Assembly (NCBI GenBank): GCA_002685075.1
Contig: NYWO01000010.1
Coordinates: 1-37,346 of the forward strand
Direction of reading: 5' to 3'
Source: Arcobacter sp.
Lineage (GTDB): Bacteria; Campylobacterota; Campylobacteria; Campylobacterales; Arcobacteraceae
DNA length: 37,346 nt
This document shows positions 1 through 8,838 of the stretch, one piece after another. Position 1 is the stretch's first letter; each line of letters begins with the position of its first letter. The notes under the pieces were generated by a model. It was not told the DNA's origin. It saw only the letters and a program-made list of their open reading frames with translations, and ran no database searches. Both the position numbers and the translations under genes were made by a program.

Positions 1-34
1 ACCATTTTACAGTTCCGTTAACTTGTTCTGCCAT
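1..34 (-). CDS. Cold-shock protein, CspA family (partial, 5' end only)
   Basis: Only the first 11 codons are in the window, reading MAEQVNGTVKW from the ATG at 34-32. The G-x-V-K-W start is the conserved first strand of CspA-type cold-shock domains, which bind single-stranded RNA and DNA as RNA chaperones. An AAGGA ribosome site lies just upstream. The rest of the gene lies left of the window, so family membership is likely but length and RNP motifs cannot be checked. Confidence 0.75.
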   Translation of the reverse strand, partial: MAEQVNGTVKW

Positions 35-120
35 TGCAAAATCCTTATAATTGTAATACACTCTATTTCTAAAGTGGTCGAAAATAAAAAGTAAATACTA
101 TTCTATGTTTCAGTTAATAA

Positions 121-149
121 AGTATAGCAAAAAAAAATTACAATATCAA
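121..149 (-). promoter_or_regulatory. Promoter of the cold-shock gene
   Basis: On the minus strand a TTGATA box (144-149) is followed after exactly 17 bases by TATACT (121-126). A start near 114 would leave a 5' leader of about 80 bases before the cold-shock ATG. Long leaders are usual for csp genes, but no cold box was identified here. Confidence 0.55.
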
Positions 150-218
150 TATTTTTTCACTTTTGTAGTAAAAAAAGGCGATAGTTACATTAATTATGCA
201 TAAAAATCGTATATTTTA

Positions 219-1058
219 CTATATTTTTATTAGTTCTTTATATTCATTATTATTAAATCTTTCTTCAAACCATGAAGGAAGTATTTGAGTTAAAAATGGG
301 TAAGTTATTAGCATATTACAAAATACATCATACACGCACGAAGCATCTTCACTTGCATATTTAACTTGAATATCAGTTAGATTTACATTTTCCCAGTTTG
401 ATCTAGAAATTCTTTTAGATTTTTGTAAGTTTTTATTTAAAAAAAGTAAAACACTTTTTTTTGCTCCAATATCATTTGGATATGCCATTTTAGATTTAAA
501 TAATGAACCAAAATCAATACAGCATTTAGGTCTTATTCTAAACTCTTGATATAAAGCTGAATTATCTCCATTTAAGCCAATTCCGACTTTTACAATATTT
601 CTATTAGTTAGGATATTAAGAAGAGGTTTTATATTTCTAATTAAATGAACTTGAAATAAATAACAATCAGTTGCATTAGACATTTGGATAATTGCTATTG
701 GACTTGGAGGAACGCCTTTTTGGAAAATAGGTTTTTGCTCTGTGTCAAATCCAAGAATTTTTGAAGTGCTTAAATCTAAAACTGCTTCATTTAAACCTTC
801 TTCATCTTTGATAATATGAACTTTTTTATTTTTCATTGTGTAGTTAGGTAAGTTTTCATCTGTGTAGTTATTAATATTGTCTAGTTTTGTAATAAAATCA
901 ATTAATTTATTTGTTTTCTCATCAAAAGATTCTGTAACATTTTCAAAAGCATTTGAAACAGCTTTTTCTATTTCTTCACCAGCTTTAGTTCCACAAATCT
1001 TTTTTATTAAATCTACTCTACTCTTATTTATAAATGACTCTGATATATCTATCTTCAA
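219..1058 (-). CDS. 3'-5' exonuclease domain protein (RNase D/WRN-like, DEDD superfamily)
   Basis: Protein of 279 aa. The C-terminal two thirds is a DEDD exonuclease fold: Exo I is FDTEQ (acidic D105 and E107), Exo II is around GLNGD (D165), and Exo III is YASEDA (Y234, D238). These residues bind two metals and cleave nucleotides from 3' ends. The N-terminal 80 residues are helical and unassigned, and there is no HRDC domain, so it is shorter than RNase D. The start is TTG at 1058, supported by GGAG five bases upstream (1064-1067). It stands alone; a terminator and small transcript lie upstream on the same strand. Whether the substrate is DNA or RNA is not visible. Confidence 0.8.
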   Translation of the reverse strand: MKIDISESFINKSRVDLIKKICGTKAGEEIEKAVSNAFENVTESFDEKTNKLIDFITKLDNINNYTDENLPNYTMKNKKVHIIKDEEGLNEAVLDLSTSKILGFDTEQKPIFQKGVPPSPIAIIQMSNATDCYLFQVHLIRNIKPLLNILTNRNIVKVGIGLNGDNSALYQEFRIRPKCCIDFGSLFKSKMAYPNDIGAKKSVLLFLNKNLQKSKRISRSNWENVNLTDIQVKYASEDASCVYDVFCNMLITYPFLTQILPSWFEERFNNNEYKELIKI

Positions 1059-1170
1059 AAAATCTCCAAAATTTGTACTTTAATGAAATAATATCTAAAA
1101 CTCTATGAATAACACCCTTAAGTTCAATCTTTATTAAGATAGTTTTTAAAAGTCAAAAGAAATCAAGCAT

Positions 1171-1211
1171 AAAAAAAGGGAGTTAACAATTTTGTTAATC
1201 TCCCTTTTTTT
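1171..1211. terminator. Strong, near-symmetric intrinsic terminator
   Basis: A run of seven A and GGGAG, TTAACA, a short loop, TGTTAA, CTCCC and seven T form a long stem with A and T tracts on both flanks, so it can terminate in either direction. On the minus strand it ends the short transcript that starts near 1337. It lies about 110 bases before the exonuclease start. Confidence 0.85.
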
Positions 1212-1290
1212 GATATTGCAGTTAAATAAAACTCTTATTTAACTAATCACTACACAGTGATTTAAATTATTATATTAGTTTGTAACAATA

Positions 1291-1314
1291 CTAAAAATGT
1301 GAAACCTTCGTCAT
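1291..1314 (-). CDS. Seven-residue leader peptide or microprotein (MTKVSHF)
   Basis: An ATG at 1314-1312 reads MTKVSHF and stops at TAG (1291-1293). It is preceded by GGAGG (1320-1324) with 5-base spacing, the strongest Shine-Dalgarno sequence seen in the window, and starts about 23 bases after the inferred transcription start. So strong a site before so short an ORF suggests that the act of translation, rather than the peptide, matters, as in attenuators. This is inference. Confidence 0.45.
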   Translation of the reverse strand: MTKVSHF

Positions 1315-1343
1315 TTGCACCTCCGTATTATTTGCTTACTGAC

Positions 1344-1349
1344 ATTATA
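1344..1349 (-). promoter_or_regulatory. -10 box of the short transcript
   Basis: A perfect TATAAT on the minus strand, about 20 bases before GGAGG. No clear -35 box was seen; primary-sigma promoters in Campylobacterota often lack one. Confidence 0.5.
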
Positions 1350-1416
1350 ACATCTTTTTAAATTAAAGTTAGCTTAATTTTAGTATTATTCTTATAAAAT
1401 AATCAAAAGGATTTTT

Positions 1417-1587
1417 ATGTTTTTAGATACTATAAAAAAAATATTTGTAAAAGAAGACATTTTTGAGTGTATTATTTGGGATGGCAAAACTATGAAATAT
1501 CAAGATTTAACTCAAAAACAAATTAATGAAATTAAGAACAACCCAGAATATAAAGACTGGATAATTACTTTAAAAGATGAGTGTTAA
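1417..1587 (+). CDS. Small hypothetical protein, 56 aa
   Basis: ATG at 1417 with AAAAGG six bases upstream, ending TAA at 1585-1587. The protein begins MFLDTIKKIF and ends LKDEC; it is mixed-charge and soluble, with one short aromatic segment (CIIWDG) and no signal or membrane segment. It ends 24 bases before aat and may be co-transcribed. No family recognised. Confidence 0.6.
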   Translation: MFLDTIKKIFVKEDIFECIIWDGKTMKYQDLTQKQINEIKNNPEYKDWIITLKDEC

Positions 1588-1611
1588 TATTTTTTAAGAT
1601 ATTATGATGAT

Positions 1612-2289
1612 ATGGAATTATTAGATGCAAATGAAAAAATATACCTTTTAGAAGAAAATGATTTTACTTTTCCAAGTTTAAATATGATGAATAATGATCT
1701 AGTAGCAATTGGTGGAGATTTTCATCCCAAAAGATTGATAAGTGCCTATGAGAATGGTATATTCCCATGGTTTATTGATGAGAACAATTACATTCATTGG
1801 TTTAGTCCAAATAAAAGGATGGTTCTTTATCCTGATGATTTTAAGCTCTCAAAAAGTCTAAAAAAGAGTATTAAAAACAAAGGTTTTATTATTAAATCAA
1901 ATGAAAATTTTGAAGAAGTGATAAAAAACTGTGCAAATATAAAAAGAAAACATGAAGATGACACATGGATAAGTGATGAATTTATTCAAGCCTACACTAA
2001 TCTTTATAACTTAGGCTATGTATTTTCAATAGAGTGTTATTTAGAAGATAAATTAGTTGGTGGATTATATGGGCTACTTATCAATAATGTTTTTTGTGGT
2101 GAAAGTATGTTTGCAAAAGTAAATGATGCTTCAAAAGTAGCTTTTTATCATTTATGTAATCAATCTAAAGAAAATGGAATTAAGATAATTGATTGTCAAG
2201 TACATAATAAGCATTTAGCTTCTTTAGGTGCAAAAGAGATAGATAGAAAAGAATATTTTGATATTTTAGAGGTTAAATATGAAAACTAA
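1612..2289 (+). CDS. aat: Leucyl/phenylalanyl-tRNA--protein transferase
   Basis: Protein of 225 aa, the normal Aat length. It transfers Leu or Phe from aminoacyl-tRNA to proteins with N-terminal Lys or Arg, marking them for ClpAP through ClpS (N-end rule). Family signatures include LVAIGGDF, the GIFPWF block and HWFSPNKRMVL near the N-terminus, with GGLYG and CQVHNKHLASLGA in the GNAT-like C-terminal half. The ribosome site is weak. The gene overlaps the next by 11 bases, suggesting translational coupling to the histidine kinase. Confidence 0.93.
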   Translation: MELLDANEKIYLLEENDFTFPSLNMMNNDLVAIGGDFHPKRLISAYENGIFPWFIDENNYIHWFSPNKRMVLYPDDFKLSKSLKKSIKNKGFIIKSNENFEEVIKNCANIKRKHEDDTWISDEFIQAYTNLYNLGYVFSIECYLEDKLVGGLYGLLINNVFCGESMFAKVNDASKVAFYHLCNQSKENGIKIIDCQVHNKHLASLGAKEIDRKEYFDILEVKYEN

Positions 2290-5086
2290 ACATGATTTAA
2301 AAGAATTACACAACTTTATTGAACTTATATCTGATTTAGTCTTTGTAAAAAATATTAAAGGTCAATATACTCATGTAAATAATGCATTTATAAATTTTTT
2401 AAATAAAAAGAGAGAAGATATACTTTTTAAAACTGATTATGATTTATTTAGGAAAGAAGTTGCAATAAAATTTGTAGAAAGTGATAAAAAAATATTAGAA
2501 ACTAAGATAAACAATAACAATATTGAAGATATGATAATAAATGACGACAATTCAATTTCATATTTTGATTCTTCAAAACAAATTCTTTATGATTTAGAAG
2601 ATAATGAAGTTGGCTTATTTTGTATTGCTAAAGATACTACAGTAAAGAAAGAATACGAAATAATATATCAAGATAATAAGAAGTTATTAGAAAATATTGC
2701 CATTGAAAAAAACTTAAAAAAAACATTGAACAATATAGTTATTTTTGCAGAAAATAGAAGTAAGGGAACTAAATGTTCTATTCTTTTATTGGATAAAAGT
2801 AAACAATATTTATTAAATGGTGCAGCTCCAAGTCTTCCAGATTTTTATAATAATGCTATAGAGGGTCTAAAAATTGGAGAAAAAGTAGGATCTTGTGGAA
2901 GTGCAGCTTTTAAAAGAGAGCGAGTTATTATTGAAAATATTGATACTCATGAAAATTGGCAGCCTTATTTAGAATTAACAAAAAAAGCAGGTTTACATGC
3001 TTCTTGGTCACAGCCTATATTTTCATCAAACAATGAAATTATTGGAACTTTTGCTATGTATAATACAATGCATAAAGCACCCTCTGATTTTGAGTTAAAA
3101 TTGATTTCTGCTTATTCAAATATGGCTTCAGTTGCAATTGAAAAAGATAATACTTATAAACAAATCCTTGAAAATGAATACCAACTTGCGCAATTGTTTA
3201 ACAATACTCAAAGTGGACTAATTCACGTAGATAAAAATAGAAATATAGTAAAAGCAAATGATCGTTTTTATGAGATATCTGGATATGAATCTGCAGATGA
3301 AATAATAGGAAAAAATACAAGTAAACTGTATCTATCAAAAGAAAGTTATAATAAATTTGAGAAAAAAGCAATTCAACAGTTAAAATATAAAAAAGTTTTA
3401 AATGTCGAATATCAATTTATAAAAAAAGATGGATCAGTAATTTGGTGTGAAGTTTCAGGAAAACGCTTAAACAAATCACTACAATTAGCATTGCCAGATG
3501 GTATTCTTTATACGATAAATGATATTTCATTAAAAAAATCTTATGAAAGAAAATTAAAAAATAGTGAACTATTAAATAAAAGTATTCTAGCAACAATTCC
3601 AGATATAATTTGGTTAAAAGACAAAAATGGAATTTTTATAACATGTAACCATGAATTTGAAAGATTCTTTGGAGCTAGTAAAGAAGATATTATAGGTAAA
3701 ACTGATTATGATTTTAAAGATAAAAAAACTTCTGATTCATATAAATTACATGACAAAATAGCAATGGATTCTATTGGTCCTGTAAAAAATGAAGAATTAA
3801 TATCATATTTTTCAAATAAAAAGAAAATATTATTAGAAACAACTAAAATAGCAATGCGTGATAATAATGGGAATATCATTGGTGTTTTAGGTATTGGTCA
3901 TGATATAACAAAAAGAGAAGAAGAATTAGAAGAGTTAGAAAGACTTAATAAATTATCAACATCTTTATCAGAATCTCAAGCTTCATTATTGTCATTATTT
4001 GATAAAGGTGATTCTGTACTTTTTAAATGGCAAAATAACGATGATTGGGAAATTGAATATCTATCAAATAGTATTGTAAAATTACTAGGTTATAGTAAAG
4101 ATGACTTTATGAGTAGAAGAATAAGGTATGAAGATTGTATTCACAAAAATGATATAGATAATGTAAAAAAAGAAGTTAAAAACGCACTTGAAAATGATTT
4201 GAGATATTTTAAACATGAACCATATAGACTTATACACAAAGATGGTGAGGAAAGATGGATTTTAGACTATACTGTTTTACAAAAAGATTCAAATAATAAT
4301 ATTACACATTTTATAGGATATGTTACAGATATCACAGAACAAAAAAAACAACAAGATATAATTTTCCAACAATCAAAAATAGCTTCAATGGGTGAGATGA
4401 TAGGTAATATTGCACATCAATGGAGACAGCCATTATCAATTATTTCTTCAATTGCAACAGCTTCTAAACTTGAAAAAGAATTAGGTATTTTATCTGATGA
4501 ACAATTTGAAGAACATATGGGAATTATAAATAAAAATACTCAATACTTATCTGAAACAATTGAGAATTTTAGACAATTTATTAAAGCAGATAGAGAGTTA
4601 AGTGATTTTAATTTATCTAGCACTATAAAAAGTTTTCTAAGTGTTATTGATAGTACAATTAAGAAAAGTAATGTTGAAATTGTATTAAATTTAGATGATA
4701 ATATTATTTTGGTTAATTACCAAAATGATTTAATACAAACATTTATCAACATTTTAAATAATTCAATTGAAGCATTTGAGCAAAAAGAAGAAAAGAAGAA
4801 ATATTTCTTTATTAGTACAAAAAAAGAAGATAAAAAAACTATTATTAAATTAAAAGATAATGCAGGTGGAATTGAAGAGGAACTAATCACAAGAGTTTTT
4901 GAACCTTATATCACAAGTAAAAACAAAAGTTTAGGAACAGGGTTAGGATTAAATATTTCATATAATTTTATAGTTCAAGGAATGAATGGTAAAATATTTG
5001 TTGAAAATACAAGTTTTAAATATGATAATAAAGAGTATAAGGGTTGTGAATTTACTATTATTTTCAATAACTATTACGATAGTTAA
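2279..5086 (+). CDS. Soluble multi-PAS/GAF sensor histidine kinase
   Basis: Protein of 935 aa. Order: PAS (about 10-125), GAF (about 140-290), PAS (about 300-425), PAS (about 430-545), PAS with PAC (about 565-690), HisKA with phospho-acceptor H713 in AHQWRQPL, then HATPase with N-box NILNNSIEA (about 827), DNAGG and GTGLGL. No transmembrane segment or signal peptide, so sensing is intracellular. The HQWRQPL box is typical of Campylobacterota kinases. GAGG precedes the ATG inside the end of aat. No response regulator is adjacent, so it is an orphan kinase with unknown partner and signal. Its 3' end overlaps the convergent SanA-like gene by 23 bases. Confidence 0.88.
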   Translation: MKTKHDLKELHNFIELISDLVFVKNIKGQYTHVNNAFINFLNKKREDILFKTDYDLFRKEVAIKFVESDKKILETKINNNNIEDMIINDDNSISYFDSSKQILYDLEDNEVGLFCIAKDTTVKKEYEIIYQDNKKLLENIAIEKNLKKTLNNIVIFAENRSKGTKCSILLLDKSKQYLLNGAAPSLPDFYNNAIEGLKIGEKVGSCGSAAFKRERVIIENIDTHENWQPYLELTKKAGLHASWSQPIFSSNNEIIGTFAMYNTMHKAPSDFELKLISAYSNMASVAIEKDNTYKQILENEYQLAQLFNNTQSGLIHVDKNRNIVKANDRFYEISGYESADEIIGKNTSKLYLSKESYNKFEKKAIQQLKYKKVLNVEYQFIKKDGSVIWCEVSGKRLNKSLQLALPDGILYTINDISLKKSYERKLKNSELLNKSILATIPDIIWLKDKNGIFITCNHEFERFFGASKEDIIGKTDYDFKDKKTSDSYKLHDKIAMDSIGPVKNEELISYFSNKKKILLETTKIAMRDNNGNIIGVLGIGHDITKREEELEELERLNKLSTSLSESQASLLSLFDKGDSVLFKWQNNDDWEIEYLSNSIVKLLGYSKDDFMSRRIRYEDCIHKNDIDNVKKEVKNALENDLRYFKHEPYRLIHKDGEERWILDYTVLQKDSNNNITHFIGYVTDITEQKKQQDIIFQQSKIASMGEMIGNIAHQWRQPLSIISSIATASKLEKELGILSDEQFEEHMGIINKNTQYLSETIENFRQFIKADRELSDFNLSSTIKSFLSVIDSTIKKSNVEIVLNLDDNIILVNYQNDLIQTFINILNNSIEAFEQKEEKKKYFFISTKKEDKKTIIKLKDNAGGIEEELITRVFEPYITSKNKSLGTGLGLNISYNFIVQGMNGKIFVENTSFKYDNKEYKGCEFTIIFNNYYDS

Positions 5087-5693
5087 CTTTTATCTTTTTC
5101 CCTAAAACTTTTGGTTTAGTCATTAAAATATTTATATCTAAAAAAGCTTTTATTTGTGCTAGTTCCTCTCTTTCTAGCATTTTTTTATAAGCTTTAGTTC
5201 CTTCTATATCTTTTGCTGCAAAACCAATAGCTCTTTGACCTTTTTCATGTGCAATGTAAAGTGCTCTATTTAAATGAAACTTTTGAGATACAATAATATA
5301 ATCATCTAATCCAAAAACTTCTTTTGCACGAACAATTGAATCAAATGTCCTATAGCCATAAAAATCTTTTGTAATATACTTAGAAGGAACTCCAGCTTTT
5401 ATTAAATCTTTATACATTAAAGTTACTTCATCATAATAAGTACTCTTATCTCCTGATACTACAATAGCATCAATTTTTCTTGCTTTCCACAACTGTGCAG
5501 CTGCACGTATTCTATAAGTATAGAAATAGTTTTGTTTTCCTTTAGCTATATATTTAGCAGTTCCTAAAACTAAAGCAGCTTTTTTAGCTGGTACTTTTTT
5601 GATGTCAGTAAAAATATCTTCATTTATAACTTCACAAAAACTAAAGCTTGTAAAAATGACACTAAGTAAAAATAGTTTATAAATATACCTCAT
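5064..5693 (-). CDS. SanA/YdcF-like DUF218 family protein
   Basis: Protein of 209 aa with an N-terminal hydrophobic signal or anchor (about 1-20). The DUF218 core includes ALVLGTAKY, a YRIRAAAQLW helix, IVVSGDKST, and DYIIVSQKFHLNRAL near residue 140. SanA-type proteins act in the envelope and affect vancomycin exclusion in enterobacteria; the reaction is not settled. It follows a LysE-family gene by four bases on the same strand and is probably co-transcribed with it and rlmF. Confidence 0.75.
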   Translation of the reverse strand: MRYIYKLFLLSVIFTSFSFCEVINEDIFTDIKKVPAKKAALVLGTAKYIAKGKQNYFYTYRIRAAAQLWKARKIDAIVVSGDKSTYYDEVTLMYKDLIKAGVPSKYITKDFYGYRTFDSIVRAKEVFGLDDYIIVSQKFHLNRALYIAHEKGQRAIGFAAKDIEGTKAYKKMLEREELAQIKAFLDINILMTKPKVLGKKIKVNYRNSY

Positions 5694-5697
5694 AGCC

Positions 5698-6342
5698 CTA
5701 CTTTGTTTTAACTTCTTGGTTTAATAACATAACAGCAAAGAAAATAAAAATAGCACCTGTAATTCTTTGTATATAAATACCAATTTTTGAGTTACTTGAT
5801 ACTTGTTTTATTTTTACTAGAAAATTAGCAAAAGTATAAAACCAAATAGCAATAAAAAAAGTATGAATAGATACTAATACAAAAGCATCAAAATAAGCAG
5901 CATTTTTAAAATCTATAAATTGAGGAAAAGCAGCAAGATAAAACATCGATACTTTTGGATTTAAAAGTTGAGTTAAAAAGCCTTCAATAAAAGAGTTTTT
6001 GATACTTCCTTCTTTCTTTTTTATAGTTGTTCTAGAAGAGTTTTCACTTATCTCTTTTTTCTTAAAAGACGAATATATAGCTTTTGTACCAATATATAAT
6101 AAATACGCTGCTCCAATTAACTTAACAGCCATAAAAAGTTCAGAAGATTGTAAAACAAGTGCAGATAATCCAAAAATAGAAAAAGCACCATGTAAAAAAG
6201 TAGCAACTACAAGCCCTAAGATATTTATGTATGCAAATTTTTTAGTACTTGCACTCATTGTTTGAATAATCAAAATACCATTTGGTCCTGGTGAAACTAC
6301 TAATAAAGCTGATATAAGTGTAAAAGCTAAAATCTCATTCAT
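5698..6342 (-). CDS. LysE/RhtB family amino-acid exporter
   Basis: Protein of 214 aa, the usual LysE/RhtB length, with about six membrane helices. The N-terminal PGPNGILIIQTM segment is the family hallmark (the PGP-N motif), and FLTQLLNPKVSMFYLAAFPQF contains the conserved NPK after the third helix. It probably exports an amino acid or derivative; the substrate cannot be read. Its ATG shares a base with the rlmF stop (TAATG), so the two are translationally coupled. Confidence 0.88.
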   Translation of the reverse strand: MNEILAFTLISALLVVSPGPNGILIIQTMSASTKKFAYINILGLVVATFLHGAFSIFGLSALVLQSSELFMAVKLIGAAYLLYIGTKAIYSSFKKKEISENSSRTTIKKKEGSIKNSFIEGFLTQLLNPKVSMFYLAAFPQFIDFKNAAYFDAFVLVSIHTFFIAIWFYTFANFLVKIKQVSSNSKIGIYIQRITGAIFIFFAVMLLNQEVKTK

Positions 6343-7292
6343 TATTTATTCCAAGTATTTGCCCAGTTTTTTTGCTCTTCTTTTGAAAGAAAAGTCCAGA
6401 TTACAATTCTTGATATTTTTTGTCCATGTTGCATTTCTATTGTGTCATATTCAACTGGCTTGATTTTGTCTAGTTCATCATAAATGAAGGGAAGATTATC
6501 TTTTTTTGAAACAATAGTTGTAAACCAAAAGCAATTTTTTGCATATTTTTTACTTTGTTTTATCATTGCTTTTACAAAAGCAACTTCTCCACCTTTACAC
6601 CATAGCTCATTGTTTTTACCACCAAAATTAAGTGATGCTTTTTCAACTACAGTTTTTGTAAGGTTTTGAACTTTTCTTTTACTTCCAGCTTGGGCATCTT
6701 TTTGCGATTTATGAAAAGGAGGATTACATAAAGTAAAATCGAATCTATCATCTTCTTTTATTACACCTGTAAAAATACTATCGTGATTTAATTGTAATCG
6801 ACATTCAATATTTCCTTTTAAAGAAATATTAGAATTGATAATATTTTCACTTGAAGCAATAGATTCTTTTTCAATATCACTTCCTACAAAAGACCAATCA
6901 TAAACACTATTTCCAATAATTGGATAAATACAATTTGCACCAATTCCAATATCCAAACCTTTGATTTTCTTTCCTTCTGGAATTTTACCATCATTACACT
7001 GGGCTAATAAATCAGCAATATAATGTAAATAGTCAGCACGTCCAGGAATTGGAGGACAAAGATACCCATCTGGAATAGACCAAGATTTTATATCATAGAA
7101 ATGTGCGAGAAGTGCTTTGTTTAAAATTAAAACTGCTTGTGCATCTGCAAAGTCAATTGAAAGTTCATCATATTTATTTTCAAATACAAAATCACCAAGT
7201 TTTGGTAAGCTTTTAATTAGTTTAGGAAAATCATATCTTTTATTGTGAGGGTTACGTGAATGTAAACCTTTTTTGTGTTTTTTATGTGCCAT
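6342..7292 (-). CDS. rlmF: 23S rRNA (adenine-1618 N6)-methyltransferase
   Basis: RlmF/YbiN methylates A1618 of 23S rRNA using S-adenosylmethionine. Visible features are the N-terminal KGLHSRNPHNKRYDF block, LDIGIGANCIYP as the SAM-binding loop, and NPPFHKS as the catalytic (N/D)PP(Y/F/W) motif of N6-adenine methylases. The frame is open up to an ATG at 7334, but homology begins at MAHKKHKKG, so the ATG at 7292 is preferred. Neither start has a clear ribosome site. It heads a three-gene minus-strand operon. Confidence 0.88.
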   Translation of the reverse strand: MAHKKHKKGLHSRNPHNKRYDFPKLIKSLPKLGDFVFENKYDELSIDFADAQAVLILNKALLAHFYDIKSWSIPDGYLCPPIPGRADYLHYIADLLAQCNDGKIPEGKKIKGLDIGIGANCIYPIIGNSVYDWSFVGSDIEKESIASSENIINSNISLKGNIECRLQLNHDSIFTGVIKEDDRFDFTLCNPPFHKSQKDAQAGSKRKVQNLTKTVVEKASLNFGGKNNELWCKGGEVAFVKAMIKQSKKYAKNCFWFTTIVSKKDNLPFIYDELDKIKPVEYDTIEMQHGQKISRIVIWTFLSKEEQKNWANTWNK

Positions 7293-7422
7293 AGTCTTTA
7301 TCTTCATAGTTAATTTTTTGTATTGTACTATCATCTTGCTAATTGTGAGTTAATCTATAAAAATATATCTTTGTTTTAAAGTAACTATTTATATTGATAT
7401 AGTAATATGTCACTAGAGAATT

Positions 7423-7507
7423 GCCCGCGTGGAGAAATTGGTAAACTCAGTTGATTCAAAATCAACCGCTTCACAGCTTACCGGTTCGAGTCCGGTCGTG
7501 GGTACCA
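7423..7507 (+). tRNA. tRNA-Leu (anticodon CAA)
   Basis: 85 bases including the encoded CCA. Acceptor GCCCGCG pairs with CGTGGGT, with two G-T wobbles. The anticodon stem GTTGA/TCAAC closes the loop TTCAAAA, giving anticodon CAA (reads UUG). The T arm is ACCGG-TTCGAGT-CCGGT, and a class II variable arm is present. Confidence 0.93.
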
Positions 7508-7591
7508 CGAAAATATACTTCTTTTATTTTCAGTTAATCTATAATATAATATTTAAAAATGTTTCTCACATATAAAAGGACATAGAAAATA

Positions 7592-8155
7592 ATGTATAAA
7601 ACAAATTTCTTATTATTAATTCTAATCTTCATATCTTCAGTAGCAAATGCTGCAACTAATTATGTTTCAGATGATTTACATACTTTCATACACTCAGGTC
7701 CTGGTACTAAATATAAAATTATTGGTAGTGTGAATACAGGTGAACATATAAAAGTAATTCGTAAAGAATCAAATTTTATTCTAGTAAAAGACTCAAAAGG
7801 TCGTAGTGGATGGATTAATTCTAAATATGTATCTAGTAAACCAGGTTTAAAAGAGCGGTTACCAAAACTTGAAGCTGAACTTTCAAAGTTAAAAAAACAG
7901 TTAGATGAAGACAAGGGAAACTTAAATTCAAAAGCTTCACAAGTTACTAACTTAGAGAATACAAATTCTAAACTAACTAAACAATTAGAAGAAGTTCAAG
8001 CCTTAAATACTGAATTAAATGAAAAACTTGATACTAAAAGAACTGATTTACTAATAAAATGGTTTACTTATGGTGGTATGGTTGCAGGAGCTGGTCTTCT
8101 TTTAGGTTTAATTATTCCTTTATTAATTCCAAATCGTCGTAAAAGTCGTTGGTAG
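7592..8155 (+). CDS. SH3-domain envelope protein (YgiM/TIGR04211-like)
   Basis: Protein of 187 aa. A signal peptide (about 1-20, ending SSVANA) leads into a bacterial SH3 domain (about 22-85; HSGPGTKYKIIGSV and GRSGWINSKYV are typical). A coiled coil follows (about 88-150), then one membrane helix (about 160-180) and a basic tail RRKSRW. That is the YgiM layout: a periplasmic SH3 domain tethered to the inner membrane. Its role is probably peptidoglycan-related, but this is not established. Monocistronic, after the tRNA. Confidence 0.8.
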   Translation: MYKTNFLLLILIFISSVANAATNYVSDDLHTFIHSGPGTKYKIIGSVNTGEHIKVIRKESNFILVKDSKGRSGWINSKYVSSKPGLKERLPKLEAELSKLKKQLDEDKGNLNSKASQVTNLENTNSKLTKQLEEVQALNTELNEKLDTKRTDLLIKWFTYGGMVAGAGLLLGLIIPLLIPNRRKSRW

Positions 8156-8225
8156 TTTATATTCACTAAACATTAATCTAGTATATTCATCCTAAAATAT
8201 ATTAATTTTATAAAAAGGATGATTT

Positions 8226-8831
8226 ATGAAATCTTTTGATTTCTTCAATACATTAATGCCCTCAAGTAAACAGCAACTCCTTAAGAGTTGTGAGTTTAAA
8301 AAAATTCCTCAAGGTGTACAACTTTATGCCCAAGGCGATATTTGCAATGGAATACTTTTTTTGACAAAAGGAAGAGTAAGAGTAGTTCGTCAAAATGAAA
8401 ATGGTCAAAGTGTGTTACTTTACTATTTTTCACAAGGAGAGCAATGTAATGTAAACTTTACAAGCTCATACAACTCAGCACCTGCTGTTGGAACTGCTAT
8501 TGCTGAAACTTCATTAGAAGGTTATGATGTACCTGTTGAATTAATAGCAAAGCTTTTTATTGAAGATAAAGAGTTTCAAAGATATGTATTTGACCAATAT
8601 GTAAATCGCTTAGAATCAATGGCTACAGTGATTGAAGAAGTAAGATTCTTAAGTTTAGATACAAGACTACTTCATTGGTTACAATCTCAAGAAAAAAAGC
8701 AAATTAATATCTCTCATGAACAATTAGGTGAAATAATTGGAACATCAAGAGAGGTAATTAGTCGAATATTAAAAAGTTTTGAAAAGAATAATATATTAAA
8801 ACTCTCACGAAAAAAGATAGAACTTTTATAA
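8226..8831 (+). CDS. Crp/Fnr family transcriptional regulator
   Basis: Protein of 201 aa. An N-terminal cyclic-nucleotide-type beta barrel (about 15-115) is followed by a long helix and a C-terminal winged helix (HEQLGEIIGTSREVISRILK, about 155-180) with the usual recognition-helix pattern. There is no N-terminal cysteine cluster for an FNR iron-sulfur centre, and the ligand cannot be read. It ends convergently with a tlpA-ccdA-doxX operon whose promoter carries a perfect Crp/Fnr-type palindrome at 10462-10477, making that operon its most likely target. Confidence 0.85.
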   Translation: MKSFDFFNTLMPSSKQQLLKSCEFKKIPQGVQLYAQGDICNGILFLTKGRVRVVRQNENGQSVLLYYFSQGEQCNVNFTSSYNSAPAVGTAIAETSLEGYDVPVELIAKLFIEDKEFQRYVFDQYVNRLESMATVIEEVRFLSLDTRLLHWLQSQEKKQINISHEQLGEIIGTSREVISRILKSFEKNNILKLSRKKIELL

Positions 8832-8838
8832 AAGTTCT
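8819..8838. terminator. Bidirectional terminator at convergent gene ends
   Basis: AGAACTTTT and AAAAGTTCT form a perfect inverted repeat around a 2-base centre, spanning the stop codon of the regulator and reaching that of the doxX-like gene. A T-rich stretch follows on the plus strand and an A/T tract on the other. Confidence 0.65.

Larger units (their letters stand above)
1171..1337 (-). ncRNA. Putative small structured RNA or attenuator leader
   Basis: Minus-strand unit of about 165 bases bounded by a TATAAT box and the terminator at 1171-1211. After a 7-codon ORF it has two more perfect hairpins: AATCACT/AGTGATT (1245-1262, 4-base loop) and GTTAAATAA/TTATTTAAC (1221-1243, 5-base loop). 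A competing pairing of AACTAAT (1241-1247) with ATTAGTT (1274-1280) is possible. It could be an independent sRNA or a leader attenuating the exonuclease gene downstream. No known family was recognised. Confidence 0.5.
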
